Origin: Glebionis coronaria
Lineage: Eukaryota > Streptophyta > Magnoliopsida > Asterales > Asteraceae
Direction: 5' to 3'
NCBI GenBank assembly: GCA_025667525.1
Contig: CM046877.1
Span: 619,580,580-619,644,579, forward strand
DNA length: 64,000 bases
The notes beneath the pieces were generated by a model, which was not told where the DNA came from, did no database searches, and saw only the letters and a list, made by a program, of their open reading frames with translations. A program made the position numbers and the translations under genes. Positions 9,955 through 19,633 of this stretch are shown here, piece after piece; position 1 is the first letter of the stretch; each line of letters starts with the position of its first letter.

Positions 9955-11302
9955 TCCTCTCCCTCAATTGCTTGAGTTCAAGGCCTTGTGTGCTGACAAC
10001 TTGTACCAGGTCTGCATTTTGCTTTTGCAAGCTCATGCAGACAGCCATCAATTCCATAAGAGTCATTGGTTCCGATCTGCCCTCTTCCAAAATGGGGATT
10101 TGACCTCCCAAGTCAGATTCATTGGGCATGGATGAGGACTTAATGATGGTGGGACTGCCTTGGCCAGCTTCTAAGCCAGAACCAATAGTCCCAGCCTCAT
10201 CCATGTCACCAGCCACACTTGTGGTGGTGGTTCTCTCTGCTACATAGCTAGGACAACCAGAGGAGAACACTCCAGCAGTCCTTTGGCGTTTAATCAACCT
10301 ATTGTCAGGGGGTGTAGAAGAGGAAGTGGATTGGGTTGATGTGGGTTGGATAAGGGGTGTTTGGGTCTGTGAAGGTTGTGTGTCAACGTTAGAAATAGGC
10401 ACATCAACACCAACATTTAATGTATCAGCGTTGAAGGGATCTTGGTCAAGTTGCATATGTTCAGGTGAAGGTATGGGTTCAGGTAGTGGGTCAATTTGTG
10501 GTTGAGGGTCTGGTTGGGGTTGAGCTGCTGCAATAACAGCAAGCATAGCTTGGGTTAAGGGTAGGTCACGATGGGGTGGTGAGTTAATCTTCATAAAAAT
10601 AGCTTTCTTTTGCACAGGGATCTCATAAAAATCATTATGATCCCTTGTGCAGTATCCTTGAACATCAAAAACCATTTGCAAAAATTGGGGATAAGCTAAA
10701 GTCATTTTGGTCCCCTTATTTTTACACATGCCCTCAAAAATCATTTTTGAATAATAAAATTTTTGCCATGTTGCAATGCACACAATAGCACTTGCAATAG
10801 ATCTATTGATCTCATTGTGTGCAGCGCATTTGGGACTCAAACATTGAAGGAGGACATGTATGAGGTATTTCGAGGCTGGGGGAAATTCCTGTTTATGATA
10901 CTTGTTTAAGGTACCTTCATCAGGAAAAGGATATCCCAAAGCCCTTAGCCCTTGTTCTATTTCATTAATGGGAAGGGTGGCTATACCATCAGCATCATCA
11001 AGATGCAAGGCTTGGCGTACCAAGGCCTCAGTAACCACCCGAGGTCTCCCATGAACAATAGAAGTCAATGTAGTCACTCTATTAACTGTTGAGGAACTAA
11101 CAGTGTTCCAAAACTGTTTAATATGTGTGACTGGAATGAGTGGTGCATGAGAAAGAGCATACCTTAAGGGGGATGCGTTCAAATACGCCACCATTTGTGT
11201 GTATTGGGGAAATAGAGTATCATCAGCTTCAAGATATGCGATCATGTTATCTTGACTTCTGAACCCCAATTTCAAATCTGATGGTCTAAACTTTGGTGCC
11301 AT
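9890..11302 (-). CDS. Copia extra ORF, N-terminal part (accessory protein of unknown function)
   Basis: ATG at 11300-11302 in good plant context (ATCAATGGCACC in sense). The N-terminus MAPKFRPSDLKLGF is followed by a conserved globular region of about 240 residues with YLNASPLRYALSHAPLIP, IKQFWNTVSSSTVN, VTEALVRQALHLDDADG, YLIHVLLQCLSPK, ASAIVCIATWQKFYYSK and YPQFLQMVFD. From memory this block recurs in many Asteraceae retroelement proteins that automatic pipelines call longin-like; that label is not supported by anything seen here. A Pro/Gln/Thr-rich linker and a short leucine-rich helix (VVSTQGLELKQLRERIVIL) follow. The frame ends at SEE-stop near 9890 while the continuation SNLPKGEED lies one frame over, so a single-base indel breaks an ORF of about 1,040 codons. 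It lies 3' of pol, where SIRE-type elements keep an extra gene, and has its own TATA-like site upstream. Confidence 0.8.
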   Translation of the reverse strand: MAPKFRPSDLKLGFRSQDNMIAYLEADDTLFPQYTQMVAYLNASPLRYALSHAPLIPVTHIKQFWNTVSSSTVNRVTTLTSIVHGRPRVVTEALVRQALHLDDADGIATLPINEIEQGLRALGYPFPDEGTLNKYHKQEFPPASKYLIHVLLQCLSPKCAAHNEINRSIASAIVCIATWQKFYYSKMIFEGMCKNKGTKMTLAYPQFLQMVFDVQGYCTRDHNDFYEIPVQKKAIFMKINSPPHRDLPLTQAMLAVIAAAQPQPDPQPQIDPLPEPIPSPEHMQLDQDPFNADTLNVGVDVPISNVDTQPSQTQTPLIQPTSTQSTSSSTPPDNRLIKRQRTAGVFSSGCPSYVAERTTTTSVAGDMDEAGTIGSGLEAGQGSPTIIKSSSMPNESDLGGQIPILEEGRSEPMTLMELMAVCMSLQKQNADLVQVVSTQGLELKQLRERIVILDTAESRRRRARVFLSEE

Positions 11303-11402
11303 TGATGAAAGCTGTTAAAAGTATTTGATGAAGATGAAGTTGATAAGAGAAAATTGTGTTAGACAAGAAGTATAGATACCCTGTTTAAAAATAGGAGCCA
11401 AA

Positions 11403-11410
11403 TTTATAGG
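11403..11410 (-). promoter_or_regulatory. Candidate internal promoter (TATA) for the extra ORF
   Basis: Element sense reads CCTATAAATTTGG about 100 bases upstream of the extra ORF's ATG. It is followed by a pyrimidine/A-rich leader (ACACAATTTTCTCTTATC, CATCTTCATC) without upstream ATGs, typical of a plant 5' UTR. This suggests transcription independent of the LTR. It is sequence inference only. Confidence 0.45.
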
Positions 11411-11584
11411 AGAAGAAAATGCATGTGATTGGCCCAAAAATAGGCAAGTATTTTCAAAAACACAATCATGAAAATATTGAAAAAGTATAAGTTTATCTCA
11501 TGCATTAAATGAGAGGTAACAACTCCCAAAATTACGGCCTAAAAATATGTCAAAAAGTAACAACTGGGTAGGTCCCATTGAGTG

Positions 11585-11701
11585 TCAACGGTCAAAAATA
11601 ACCTATCAACGCCCAACGGCTATATTCTTGTCAACGTTTGCCTAAAGCCATGTCAGCGTCTAAATTGGTCATAACAACGCTTGGAAAAGTACTTGTCAGC
11701 G
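11585..11701 (-). repeat. 21-bp motif array in the Copia spacer, first cluster
   Basis: Motif hexamers start at 11585, 11606, 11631, 11653, 11674 and 11696 (one with ACAACG). Spacing is 21-25 bp although the region is non-coding, so the period is not imposed by a reading frame. Confidence 0.85.
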
Positions 11702-12346
11702 TCCAAAAATAAAAATATTAAAAATGAAAAATGACATTAACAAAGTAATTTATCCTAGTGAAGATAACCTACAAATTGATAATTATTATAGGGCGGCAAG
11801 CACTGTCCAGTTATGCACACTTGCTTATGCAAGATAGACATAACAGTCCTCAAGTGTCCCTTGCTAACCAAAACTCTTAACAACCAAGTTACCTTATAAA
11901 ATTCCTTGTTACTCCCAGGTAAATCCCATAACAAAATTATTCCCAAGTCTCCCAACAGACCACAACCAATTCTAGGCCAAAATTGTCTTGGCAGCATGCA
12001 TAGTATATCAACTTTGCATGCTACAGTGCCTCATGAGTTAGTAAAACTAACTCATACTCACCTGTGGACACAATCTAGAATTGTGATAAGAGTATCATAT
12101 GGATACCCAAACATCCTAAAGGTTCCTAAAACCTCCCCTTAAACTATGATACATAAGTTGCTAAAAATATGCATGAACATAAAAATTAATGTCAAGATAG
12201 GAATTTAAAATTCCAACCATCATCCATAAATAAAAACTTGTCCAAATGCTTCTCCATTGATCCATAAGCAACTCTGTATCCAATGGTATACTGCTAACAC
12301 CATCTGCACATTTAGATTGAAAACCACAAAACTAACATTGTTGCTG

Positions 12347-12461
12347 ACAACGCCCCGATAACACATGACAGCGTTGAGGGAAGCTTTGTCAGCGTTAGAC
12401 AATTATATTGCTGACAACGTTACAAAAACACTTATCAGCGTTCAAGCAACATTTGTCAGTG
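12347..12461 (-). repeat. 21-bp motif array in the Copia spacer, second cluster
   Basis: Motif hexamers start at 12347, 12368, 12389, 12414, 12435 and 12456; spacing is 21, 21, 25, 21 and 21 bp. The last is degenerate (TCAGTG). It lies just downstream of the pol stop codon in element sense. Confidence 0.85.
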
Positions 12462-12556
12462 TTAGAAAAATATAGTGGAAAATCTAAATCATTAATAAGA
12501 CGAATAACAATGCATCATCCTGTACATACTTTTACAAAAAGACTCCAAAACACATA

Positions 12557-15500
12557 TTATGTGAGATTGACCATTCCAATACTTGTTACCAAGTATTGAA
12601 ACCTCCCAGCATCAAAAGGTTTAGTTAGTAAATCTGACACATTTTCCTCAGTGTCAACCCTATCTGGTTGTATTAAACCTTTTTCAAAGCAATCTCTTAT
12701 AAAATGGTGTCTAATTTCTATGTGTTTAGTTTTAGAATGATGTACAGGATTCTTAATGATGCATAAAGTACTGTTATTGTCAACAGATATCTTGGTATGC
12801 ATGAAATTATACCCATAGTCCAACAGCTGGTTCTGAATCCACAAGACTTGTCCACAACAAGCAGCTGCAGCCACGTACTCAGCTTCAGTTGTAGAGTTAG
12901 CCACCACTGTTTGTTTCTTGCATTGCCAAGATATCAACCTGCTCCCAAGAAACTGACATCCACCAGTTGTGGATTTCCTATCAAATTTATCACCTCCATA
13001 ATCACTATCTGAATATGCAATCAGCTCCAATGGTGAATCCTTTGGGTACCACAAACCAAGACTAGGGTAGCATCTTAGGTACCTAAAGATCCTCTTCACA
13101 GCATAAAGGTGACATTCTTTGGGAGTCACTTGATGGCGTGCACAAGCACACACAGCAAACATGATGTCAGGTCTGGAGGCAGTAAAATACATCAAGGATC
13201 CAATTATGGACCTATAGTGCCTGACATCAACATCTTTCCCATCTCCAATCTTTCCCCAAGGGTATTCTCTATCCATAGGAGTAGTAGCCCTCTTTTCATG
13301 TGGAGAAAAGCCAAACTTCTTCAAGATCTCAGCCACATATTTATCCTGGGAGATGAAGATACCATCTTCTTTCTGCTGAACTTGTAAACCAAGAAAGAAG
13401 TTCATCTCCCCTATAGCACTCATCTTGAATTTGTTTGTCATAAGCTTGGAGAAATACTCACTCATCTTTGGATCAGTAGACCCAAAAATGATATCATCAA
13501 CATAGACCTGGACAAGCAACACATCCTTGCCTTTCTTCTTTGTAAATAGTGTCTGATCTATGGTGCCCCTCTTGAATCCATTTTCCACCAAATAGGTAGA
13601 CAAAGTACCATACCATGCTCTAGGGGCTTGATGAAGGCCATACATAGCCTTTTTGACTCTATACACTTTATCTGGATTCTCTGGATCCTCAAAACCAGGA
13701 GGCTGCATCACATATACCTCCTCAACAATAGTTCCATAGAGGAAGGCACTCTTGACATCCATTTGATAGACAGTGAAGCCCATGCAGGATGCATAAGCTA
13801 GAAAAATCCTTATAGCTTCAATCCTTGTAACTGGTGCAAAGACCTCCTCATAGTCTATCCCCTCCTCTTGCGTATATCCCTGAGCCATTAACCTTGCCTT
13901 GTTTCTGACCACAATGCCTCTTTCATCTCTTTTGTTCCTTAGAACCCATCTTGTCCCTATAGGTCTGACATATCTAGGACAATCAACTAGCTCCCAAACA
14001 TCCTGAATTGCAAACTGGTGAAGCTCATCCTGCATTGCTTCCACCCAACTTGGTTCTTTGAGAGCATCAAATATTTTCTTGGGTTCCTGTTGTGACAGAA
14101 AACAGGCAAACAAACATGCTTGCACAAGAGGGGTATCAACCTTCTGGTGTATATTGGCAATAAACCCACCAAGACCTTGATGAGATCTTCTAGTCTGAAC
14201 TGGAGTATTAACATGACCAATGATTTGAGAAGGAGGATGATTCTTCATGACTGAAGTAAGTACTCCTCCCTCAAAAAGTCTGGTCTCTTCAACTTCATTC
14301 TCTATGTTGCCAATATCTTCTTCATCAGACTCTCTTATATCAACATAAGGATGACCTTCTTCATATAAATTGGAAGGTTCACCTTTTTCAAAAGTGGAAG
14401 AGAAAAGATGTGCAAAAGTGTTGTCAACGCCTGAATCTTGGTTGTCAGCGCTTGGGCTAACAACGCTTGAACTGTTGTTGTCAACGTCTGAGCCATCAAC
14501 GTCTGAATTGGTCTTGTCAGTGCTAGATTTGCCTTTGTCAGCGCCTGAAGGACCATGCATGTTTGTATCTGGTGGTACTTGGTGACCACCATTATCTTTA
14601 CCAGCAGCAGCAGCAGCATCAAAAGCATCTGTCCAAATGGGAATTGTGACATATTCTTGTATAGGAGATGTCTTTTCTGCTTGTGATCCAACCTTTTCAT
14701 GAACCTGTGTACCTGAAACATCAACAACTTGTTCCTCCACAACATTTGAAGTTACCTTCACAATGTCTGGATTAGTGACAGGCATATAATTTAAAGTTCT
14801 AGATAAAGGTTCCAAGTCAAACAACCAATTTGGACCACTTTCAGGATCACTAGGTTTATTCTCTAAAAACCTAACATGTACTTTTTCAAGTATACGTTTT
14901 TCCTTTTTAAGATAAACCCTATATCCCTTGCTCTGCACTGAATACCCTATGAAATAGCCCTCATCACCTTTTGCACTAAATTTCCCTAAGGCATCACTAG
15001 TATCTGAAACTACTACATGAAAACCAAAAGGTCTGAGAAAACCAATATTAGGTTTTCTTCCCCAAAGTAACTCATAAGGTGTTTTGTTCTGAATTTTGTT
15101 AACCAATGCTCTATTTTGAACATAACAAGGTGTATTGACAGCCTCAGCCCAAAAGGCTATAGGAAAATGAGCATCAGCCAACATTGTTCTGACTGCTTCA
15201 ATTAGGGTTCTATTTTTCCTCTCAGCAACCCCATTTTGCTGTGGGGTTCTTGCAATACTAAATTGCCTAGTAATTCCTTTCCTGACACAAAAATCATCTA
15301 GCTTCTTATTCCTAAATTCTCCACCATTATCACTCCTAAGCATTTTAACTTCATTGCCAGACCTCTTCTCAATCTGAGTGATAAAGTCAATTAGAATATC
15401 AGCTGTGTCACTCTTCATAGCTAGAAAGAATGTCCAAGTAAACCTAGAGAAGTCATCTGTGATGACAAAGCAATATGACTTACCATTCAAACTTTCTATA

Positions 15501-15877
15501 TTGGTTGGACCAAAGAGGTCCATGTGTAGCATATGAAGAGGTCTAGAACTAGTATCCACCTGTTTGGACTTGAATGAGACCTTGTGTTGCTTGCCTTTAA
15601 GACATGCAACACAAGAGTGGTCATTGTGGAAGGCCTTCTCAGGCAAACCATCAACTAAGCCAAGTCTTACAAGCCTATTAATATTTTTAAAATTTATGTG
15701 CCCTAGTCTCCTGTGCCACAAATTACTTTCATCTACTGAGGCTTTAGCATAAAAACAAGACATATTATTGTTCATTTTAATCCCATTTAGATTCACATTG
15801 TATATGTCTTTATGCCTAGGTGTTTTATACTCAATATATTTCTCATCAGGGATCTTAAAATCCTTGCTTAACACCAA
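12557..15877 (-). CDS. Copia pol: integrase, reverse transcriptase, RNase H
   Basis: An 1,106-codon open frame. Order: GAG-pre-integrase with zinc-binding H-H-C-C ([11 protein letters not shown] ... CVACLKGK), integrase core D-D-E ([26 protein letters not shown]), an acidic linker of about 200 residues, RT ([23 protein letters not shown], catalytic [10 protein letters not shown]), then RNase H ([24 protein letters not shown]) and the C-terminal [12 protein letters not shown]. These enzymes copy and insert the element. All catalytic residues are present and the frame is uninterrupted, in contrast to gag and protease upstream. The linker carries a seven-copy array of the 21-bp motif (14424-14543). 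The protein is normally part of a gag-pol polyprotein, so its first residues continue upstream past a frame break near 15940 rather than starting at the Met. Confidence 0.95.
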   Translation of the reverse strand: MVLSKDFKIPDEKYIEYKTPRHKDIYNVNLNGIKMNNNMSCFYAKASVDESNLWHRRLGHINFKNINRLVRLGLVDGLPEKAFHNDHSCVACLKGKQHKVSFKSKQVDTSSRPLHMLHMDLFGPTNIESLNGKSYCFVITDDFSRFTWTFFLAMKSDTADILIDFITQIEKRSGNEVKMLRSDNGGEFRNKKLDDFCVRKGITRQFSIARTPQQNGVAERKNRTLIEAVRTMLADAHFPIAFWAEAVNTPCYVQNRALVNKIQNKTPYELLWGRKPNIGFLRPFGFHVVVSDTSDALGKFSAKGDEGYFIGYSVQSKGYRVYLKKEKRILEKVHVRFLENKPSDPESGPNWLFDLEPLSRTLNYMPVTNPDIVKVTSNVVEEQVVDVSGTQVHEKVGSQAEKTSPIQEYVTIPIWTDAFDAAAAAGKDNGGHQVPPDTNMHGPSGADKGKSSTDKTNSDVDGSDVDNNSSSVVSPSADNQDSGVDNTFAHLFSSTFEKGEPSNLYEEGHPYVDIRESDEEDIGNIENEVEETRLFEGGVLTSVMKNHPPSQIIGHVNTPVQTRRSHQGLGGFIANIHQKVDTPLVQACLFACFLSQQEPKKIFDALKEPSWVEAMQDELHQFAIQDVWELVDCPRYVRPIGTRWVLRNKRDERGIVVRNKARLMAQGYTQEEGIDYEEVFAPVTRIEAIRIFLAYASCMGFTVYQMDVKSAFLYGTIVEEVYVMQPPGFEDPENPDKVYRVKKAMYGLHQAPRAWYGTLSTYLVENGFKRGTIDQTLFTKKKGKDVLLVQVYVDDIIFGSTDPKMSEYFSKLMTNKFKMSAIGEMNFFLGLQVQQKEDGIFISQDKYVAEILKKFGFSPHEKRATTPMDREYPWGKIGDGKDVDVRHYRSIIGSLMYFTASRPDIMFAVCACARHQVTPKECHLYAVKRIFRYLRCYPSLGLWYPKDSPLELIAYSDSDYGGDKFDRKSTTGGCQFLGSRLISWQCKKQTVVANSTTEAEYVAAAACCGQVLWIQNQLLDYGYNFMHTKISVDNNSTLCIIKNPVHHSKTKHIEIRHHFIRDCFEKGLIQPDRVDTEENVSDLLTKPFDAGRFQYLVTSIGMVNLT
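14424..14543 (-). repeat. 21-bp motif array in the integrase-RT linker
   Basis: Motif hexamers start at 14424, 14445, 14460, 14481, 14496, 14517 and 14538; every spacing is 15 or 21, keeping the reading frame. They encode Ser/Ala-Asp, Val-Asp and Thr-Asp-Lys repeats in the flexible linker. Confidence 0.85.
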
Positions 15878-16200
15878 ACACTCAGTATCAGTAAACAGAA
15901 CTCTATTTTGGTTATCACAAACTTGTGATACACTAAAAGGTTGTAATCAAGTTCTTTTACCAGAAATACGTTCTTAAAACGCAAATTCTTGGTGAGAAGG
16001 GTTCCTTTGCCTGTGATAGTGCAATATCCGCCTCCAAAGTAAACCTTGTCACCATCCTTAATGGGAGTGAAGTTTGTCAAATAGTCTTCCTTCCCTGTCA
16101 TGTGCCTTGAGCATCCACTATCCCAATATCCATAATCATTGACCTGTCTTTGAATGCCCTGCACATAAAGAAAACAAATTAGTTTTCTTTGGGAACCCAA
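15868..16200 (-). pseudogene. Copia protease region, in a shifted frame
   Basis: Contains GYWDSGCSRHMTG, the aspartic-protease active site (D-S-G) followed by the SRHMTG signature of Copia protease, then DYLTNFTPIKDG and [10 protein letters not shown]. The protease cuts the gag-pol polyprotein. It is in a different frame from gag (break near 16190) and from the rest of pol (break near 15940, before the residues [11 protein letters not shown]). Both are single-base-type shifts, so this copy could not make a continuous polyprotein. Confidence 0.85.
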
Positions 16201-17453
16201 GTCTTAAAAGACTTGGATTCATCTGGTTGTTCAATAAGAACATACTTAGTTCTCACAGCAACCCCATTTTCATCCTTCTTAGGATGAAATACCCAGTTAA
16301 CCCCAATAGGTTTTGTAATTACCTTTGAAATATAATTAAATCTGTTGCAAGTCATTGAAATCCCAATATCATTAGGGTTTTGATCTTTCTTGGGTCTCCA
16401 TGTTAAGCTTGAAGAAGCTTTAGACCTCTTACCCTGTGGTTGCAAATATTTAGGTCTGGTCACGTTTCTGTCAGCGTTGGAATTGGTCTTGTCAACGCTG
16501 AAATTACCCTTGTCAGCGTTGAACCTAGGGTTTGTTACAGAAACCCATTTCCTATTTGACCAGGTGTTTGTCTTTTGAAATGGTCTTAGTCCATGAGTGT
16601 TAGACCCTCTAGTAAAGAATGGGGCAGGCCTAATCACTTGTGGACTTTGCTGCACACAAGGTTTGGGTTTGACAACGTTTGACTTCCTAACAACGTTGAC
16701 TTTGTTCCTGTGAGCGTTGAATTTGTTCCTGTCAGCGCTGGTTTTGTGAGCGTTGGCACACTTGTATGCCAAGTGTGAAAAGCTACCACAAGTGTAACAA
16801 GCTTTTCTAGACACAACCTTAGGTCTAGAAGAGAAGAAGCCTGTTCCATTATTGCTAACTTGGCTCTTGGGTGACCAAGTATTCCTATACATCTCTGCAA
16901 ATTTAATGCTAGGTTTTCTATCAGTGTTTGAGCCTAGGTCAACAGCTTTACTAGTTATTGGGTTTGTAACCTTAATGGGAGTTGACTCATTGGGACTTTC
17001 ACATAGCAAGCCACCCTTAACAAATAAAGTAGAGTTAGCTTTCTTCCATTCATTCAGGCCAGTCAACTTTTGTTGGTACTCTTCAACTGGAGTGACAACT
17101 CTTGGTGGAGGAATGAACTCCTCCTCTTGGAATTCTGGCAAACCAGTCCAAGATAGGTCCTTTTGCTGGACACTATAGAAGTCACCAGCTGGTGGTGGAA
17201 CCAAAGAGTAATCATTCATCCCAATCCCAGTCATGTCCTTAGGATCCCTTTGTTTACCCACACAATCTCCTACGATTTGAGTGGCTCTATCAAATCTTTG
17301 AATTTTAAGGCTAACATTATCTTTATTCTTAATGGCCTCATCTAGCTTAGCCTGTAACTCACCATTAACCCTTTCCATGATGTTTCTAATATCTATACTA
17401 GCATTTAACTCATGTTTTAAGATATTTATTTTATCTTTTAAGTCAAATTCCAT
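16179..17453 (-). pseudogene. Copia gag, C-terminal part with second zinc knuckle
   Basis: A 424-codon stretch in the same frame as 17517-18953, separated only by a stop at 17517. It starts with a coiled-coil-like segment (KDKINILKHELNAS) and has a CCHC knuckle (CYTCGSFSHLAYKC) for RNA binding. Two clusters of the 21-bp motif (16471-16518 and 16672-16752) are translated as NADKGNF, SVDKTNS and SADRNKF. It ends SFKTWVPKEN, a typical end before the Copia protease. The repeat clusters make this region longer and more basic than in ordinary Copia gags. Confidence 0.85.
16471..16752 (-). repeat. 21-bp motif clusters in gag (two groups)
   Basis: Group one starts at 16471, 16492 and 16513; group two at 16672, 16690, 16711, 16732 and 16747. 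Two of group two have TGAGCG instead of TCAGCG. All spacings within groups are multiples of three, dominated by 21. Confidence 0.85.
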
Positions 17454-17516
17454 TTTCTTGTATTCAAAAACGGTTTTCTCAGTTTGAGTGAGAGCTACTT
17501 GGTAATTAGACAGTTT

Positions 17517-18017
17517 TCACTTTTCAGTACTCACATTACTCATTAATCTTAACACTTCTTTGTTAAGTTTCTCAGTGTTTAACCTACAACCTTTACTACA
17601 AAAAGCATCATTGTATACTTCATTATCAGATGAAGAGGAGGAGTGTGTCATGAGAGCATATTCAACATGCTCTTCTTCTTCAACCTCAGCAACCAAAGCT
17701 TTATCCTCTTCAACATTCTTAGACAGAAAGCTCCAATCCCATCCCATACCATCAATTCCTTGAACTGCAACCATGGCTTTGGAATCCTGAGCTTTAACAA
17801 CTTGACTTGAGGGTTTACCAGCATCAGATCTTCTAGGAGATCTGCATTCCCTCATGAAGTGCCCCATACGATGACAGTTGTAGCATTCAACTTTGGATTT
17901 ATCAAATCCAACTGTGTCTTTCACATTGAAGGTCATCTTCTTCTTAAACCTTCTGTTCCACCTATTTGCTCTTATACTAGCAAGAGCCATGTTCCACTTA
18001 ATGTCCATCTCTTCCAA
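17517..18017 (-). pseudogene. Copia gag, middle part with CCHC zinc knuckle
   Basis: Same frame as the preceding and following gag pieces. It holds the basic RWNRRFKKKM segment and the nucleocapsid knuckle CYNCHRMGHFMREC, then a long acidic, Ser-rich tail (EEEEHVEYALMTHSSSSS). It is bounded by stops at about 18033 (CAG to TAG by context, after DLE) and 17517 (TGA). Nucleocapsid normally binds element RNA in the particle. Confidence 0.88.
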
Positions 18018-18032
18018 GTGCTCATCACTTAT

Positions 18033-19011
18033 CTACTCAAGGTCCTCATATGTAATCACTGAACCATTGGGCAAAGAAGCAATATAAGCACATACAGTAT
18101 CCAAATCTAAACCAGCAGGTTTAACTCTTGGGGAGTCACTCTTGAATGTGTCAGCGTCTGAATAGGAGACGTTGACAGGACTTGTCCCAGCGCTGACATA
18201 TGATGATCCAGTAACTGGATGCATGTAAGAGTCCTTCTGATTGAATTGAACTTCACTATGAGAGAAGAAGGCCATGTTACTGGTGGTAGACTTGCTTCCA
18301 TGATCTAAAAGAGTTTCATCTTCTAGCAGCCTTAGTTTGTTGTAGATGTCATCAAACGTGGAACTTTTGTAGGTATTATTGGCAAGAATAGATCTTGCCT
18401 CAATCTTCCAGGCTTCACCAAGACTTTTAAGAAAGGTAGCATTAATGTCAACATCACCAAGTTGTGTCCCCATGAAGGACAACTTGCTTGTAATGTCAAG
18501 CAATCTGCTTCTCACACTACTCAGCTTCTCATTGGGTTGAGCCTTGAAGACAGCATAATCATGCATGAGTTGCTTTTTCTTCTCTTCCTTAGTGTCTGCA
18601 TTGCCACCATATGCAACTTCAAGAGCTTCCCAAAGGTTTTTAGCAGATTCATAGCCTCTATATTTATGCTGGTTCTCTTGTCCCAAAGAGACTTTCAGAA
18701 TATTTATGGCTTTCATGTCGACCCTTTTCTTTGCTATGTCTTCAGCAGCCACAGCTCTACCATCTCCAAGTTTTTCTTTCTTATCATCTTCAGAACATCC
18801 AGCAACAGCTGATCTTTGAGCAATAACATCAGCAATCTTTTGGGCTTTTATCGAATGTGTTTCCATATTCAATGATCTCCCAAAGTGTGTAGTCATAGAT
18901 CCCCAGATATTGCTCAAAGTTGAATTTCCACAAATCAAAGTTGGTTGCATCAAGCATGGGAATCTTGATGTTTGGTAAAGATGAGGAGGAGGAGGTTATT
19001 GCTTCAGACAT
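18033..19011 (-). pseudogene. Copia gag, N-terminal part with frameshift
   Basis: ATG at 19009-19011. The first 50 codons (NIKIPMLDATNFDLW, YTLWEIIEYGNTF) are in one frame; from about 18850 the reading continues one frame over (IKAQKIADVIAQRS, AINILKVSLGQENQHKY, SAKNLWEALEVAYGG, LMHDYAVFKAQPNEKL, NKLRLLEDE), the conserved Copia gag core. A single-base change near 18850 explains this. It ends at the TAG stop near 18033. Motif copies of the 21-bp family appear near 18150-18200. Confidence 0.9.
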
Positions 19012-19096
19012 GATGTTGTTAGGGTTTTTGAGAAAATTAGGGTTTTGGTGATTTTTAGGGTTCTTGTGTTCTTTAAGATCAAAAGTTCCTCAACAA

Positions 19097-19108
19097 GCTC
19101 TGATACCA
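19097..19108 (-). other. Copia primer-binding site (initiator tRNA-Met)
   Basis: Plus strand GCTCTGATACCA, element sense TGGTATCAGAGC, two bases from the 5' LTR end at 19111. Confidence 0.92.
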
Positions 19109-19110
19109 CT

Positions 19111-19628
19111 TGTTGATCCCAAACTTAGATCGATTTAGCTTTATGTATACGAGATTAGATCAAGTAATACACTTAGAAAAACCTTTGTATATGCTTATGA
19201 ATCTAAGTGTTATGCGGAATTTAACACTTAAACAAGAACACACAATGATATAAACAAACTTTCACTTTGATTAATGATATCAAACTTGCTTACAATGAAA
19301 GTAGTTTACGAATGAAAACTTATTATGAAACATTAACCTAAAGGTCTTCTTTTATAGACATAAGAAGCCTTGTACAATAACCTACGTATCAGCTATTCTA
19401 GGTAAAGAAAAATATAGAAAATACATTGTTGTTCCTATCTTTACTAGAAGTAATCTAGAATACAATAAACGCGTAGAGTATATCTTTCCATCAGTGCTTG
19501 TCTTCAATGTATCAACGCTTGACTTTGTCTTGTCAACGCTTAAGCAGTCAGCGCTTGTTTTGCTCTTGTCAACGCTTGTTTTACTCTTGTCAGCGCTCAA
19601 GTGATCTGGCCTTAATTTATTCCCAACA
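19111..19628 (-). repeat. 5' LTR of the 12 kb Copia element
   Basis: 518 bp, same length as the 3' LTR, with about nine substitutions between them. Ends TGTTGATCCC and TTCCCAACA, followed by the target duplication AGGAA (19629-19633). TATA box in element sense at 19350-19356. The 21-bp motif array lies at about 19512-19595, as in the other LTR. Confidence 0.95.
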
Positions 19629-19633
19629 AGGAA

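Larger units (their letters stand above)
11303..12556 (-). other. Copia spacer between pol and the extra ORF
   Basis: There is no open frame of note over 1.25 kb. It holds the TATA-like site and leader of the extra ORF and two arrays of the 21-bp motif at 11585-11701 and 12347-12461. The rest is AT-rich sequence without recognisable features. Confidence 0.6.
7624..19628 (-). mobile_element. Ty1/Copia element, SIRE/Maximus-like, 12 kb, full structure
   Basis: Complete structure on the minus strand: 518-bp LTRs (7624-8141 and 19111-19628), PBS at 19097-19108, polypurine tract at 8142-8152, and AGGAA target duplications at 7619-7623 and 19629-19633. Internal order is gag, protease, integrase, RT, RNase H (Copia order), then a 1.25 kb spacer and an extra ORF of about 1,040 codons between pol and the 3' LTR. 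The RT motif [10 protein letters not shown] and the 3' extra ORF fit the SIRE/Maximus branch. The LTRs differ at about nine positions by eye (about 1.7 percent), so the insertion is young. It is nevertheless not autonomous: gag has a frameshift and two stops, the protease region two frame breaks, and the extra ORF one. It is inserted inside the Tekay RT reading frame. Confidence 0.95.
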
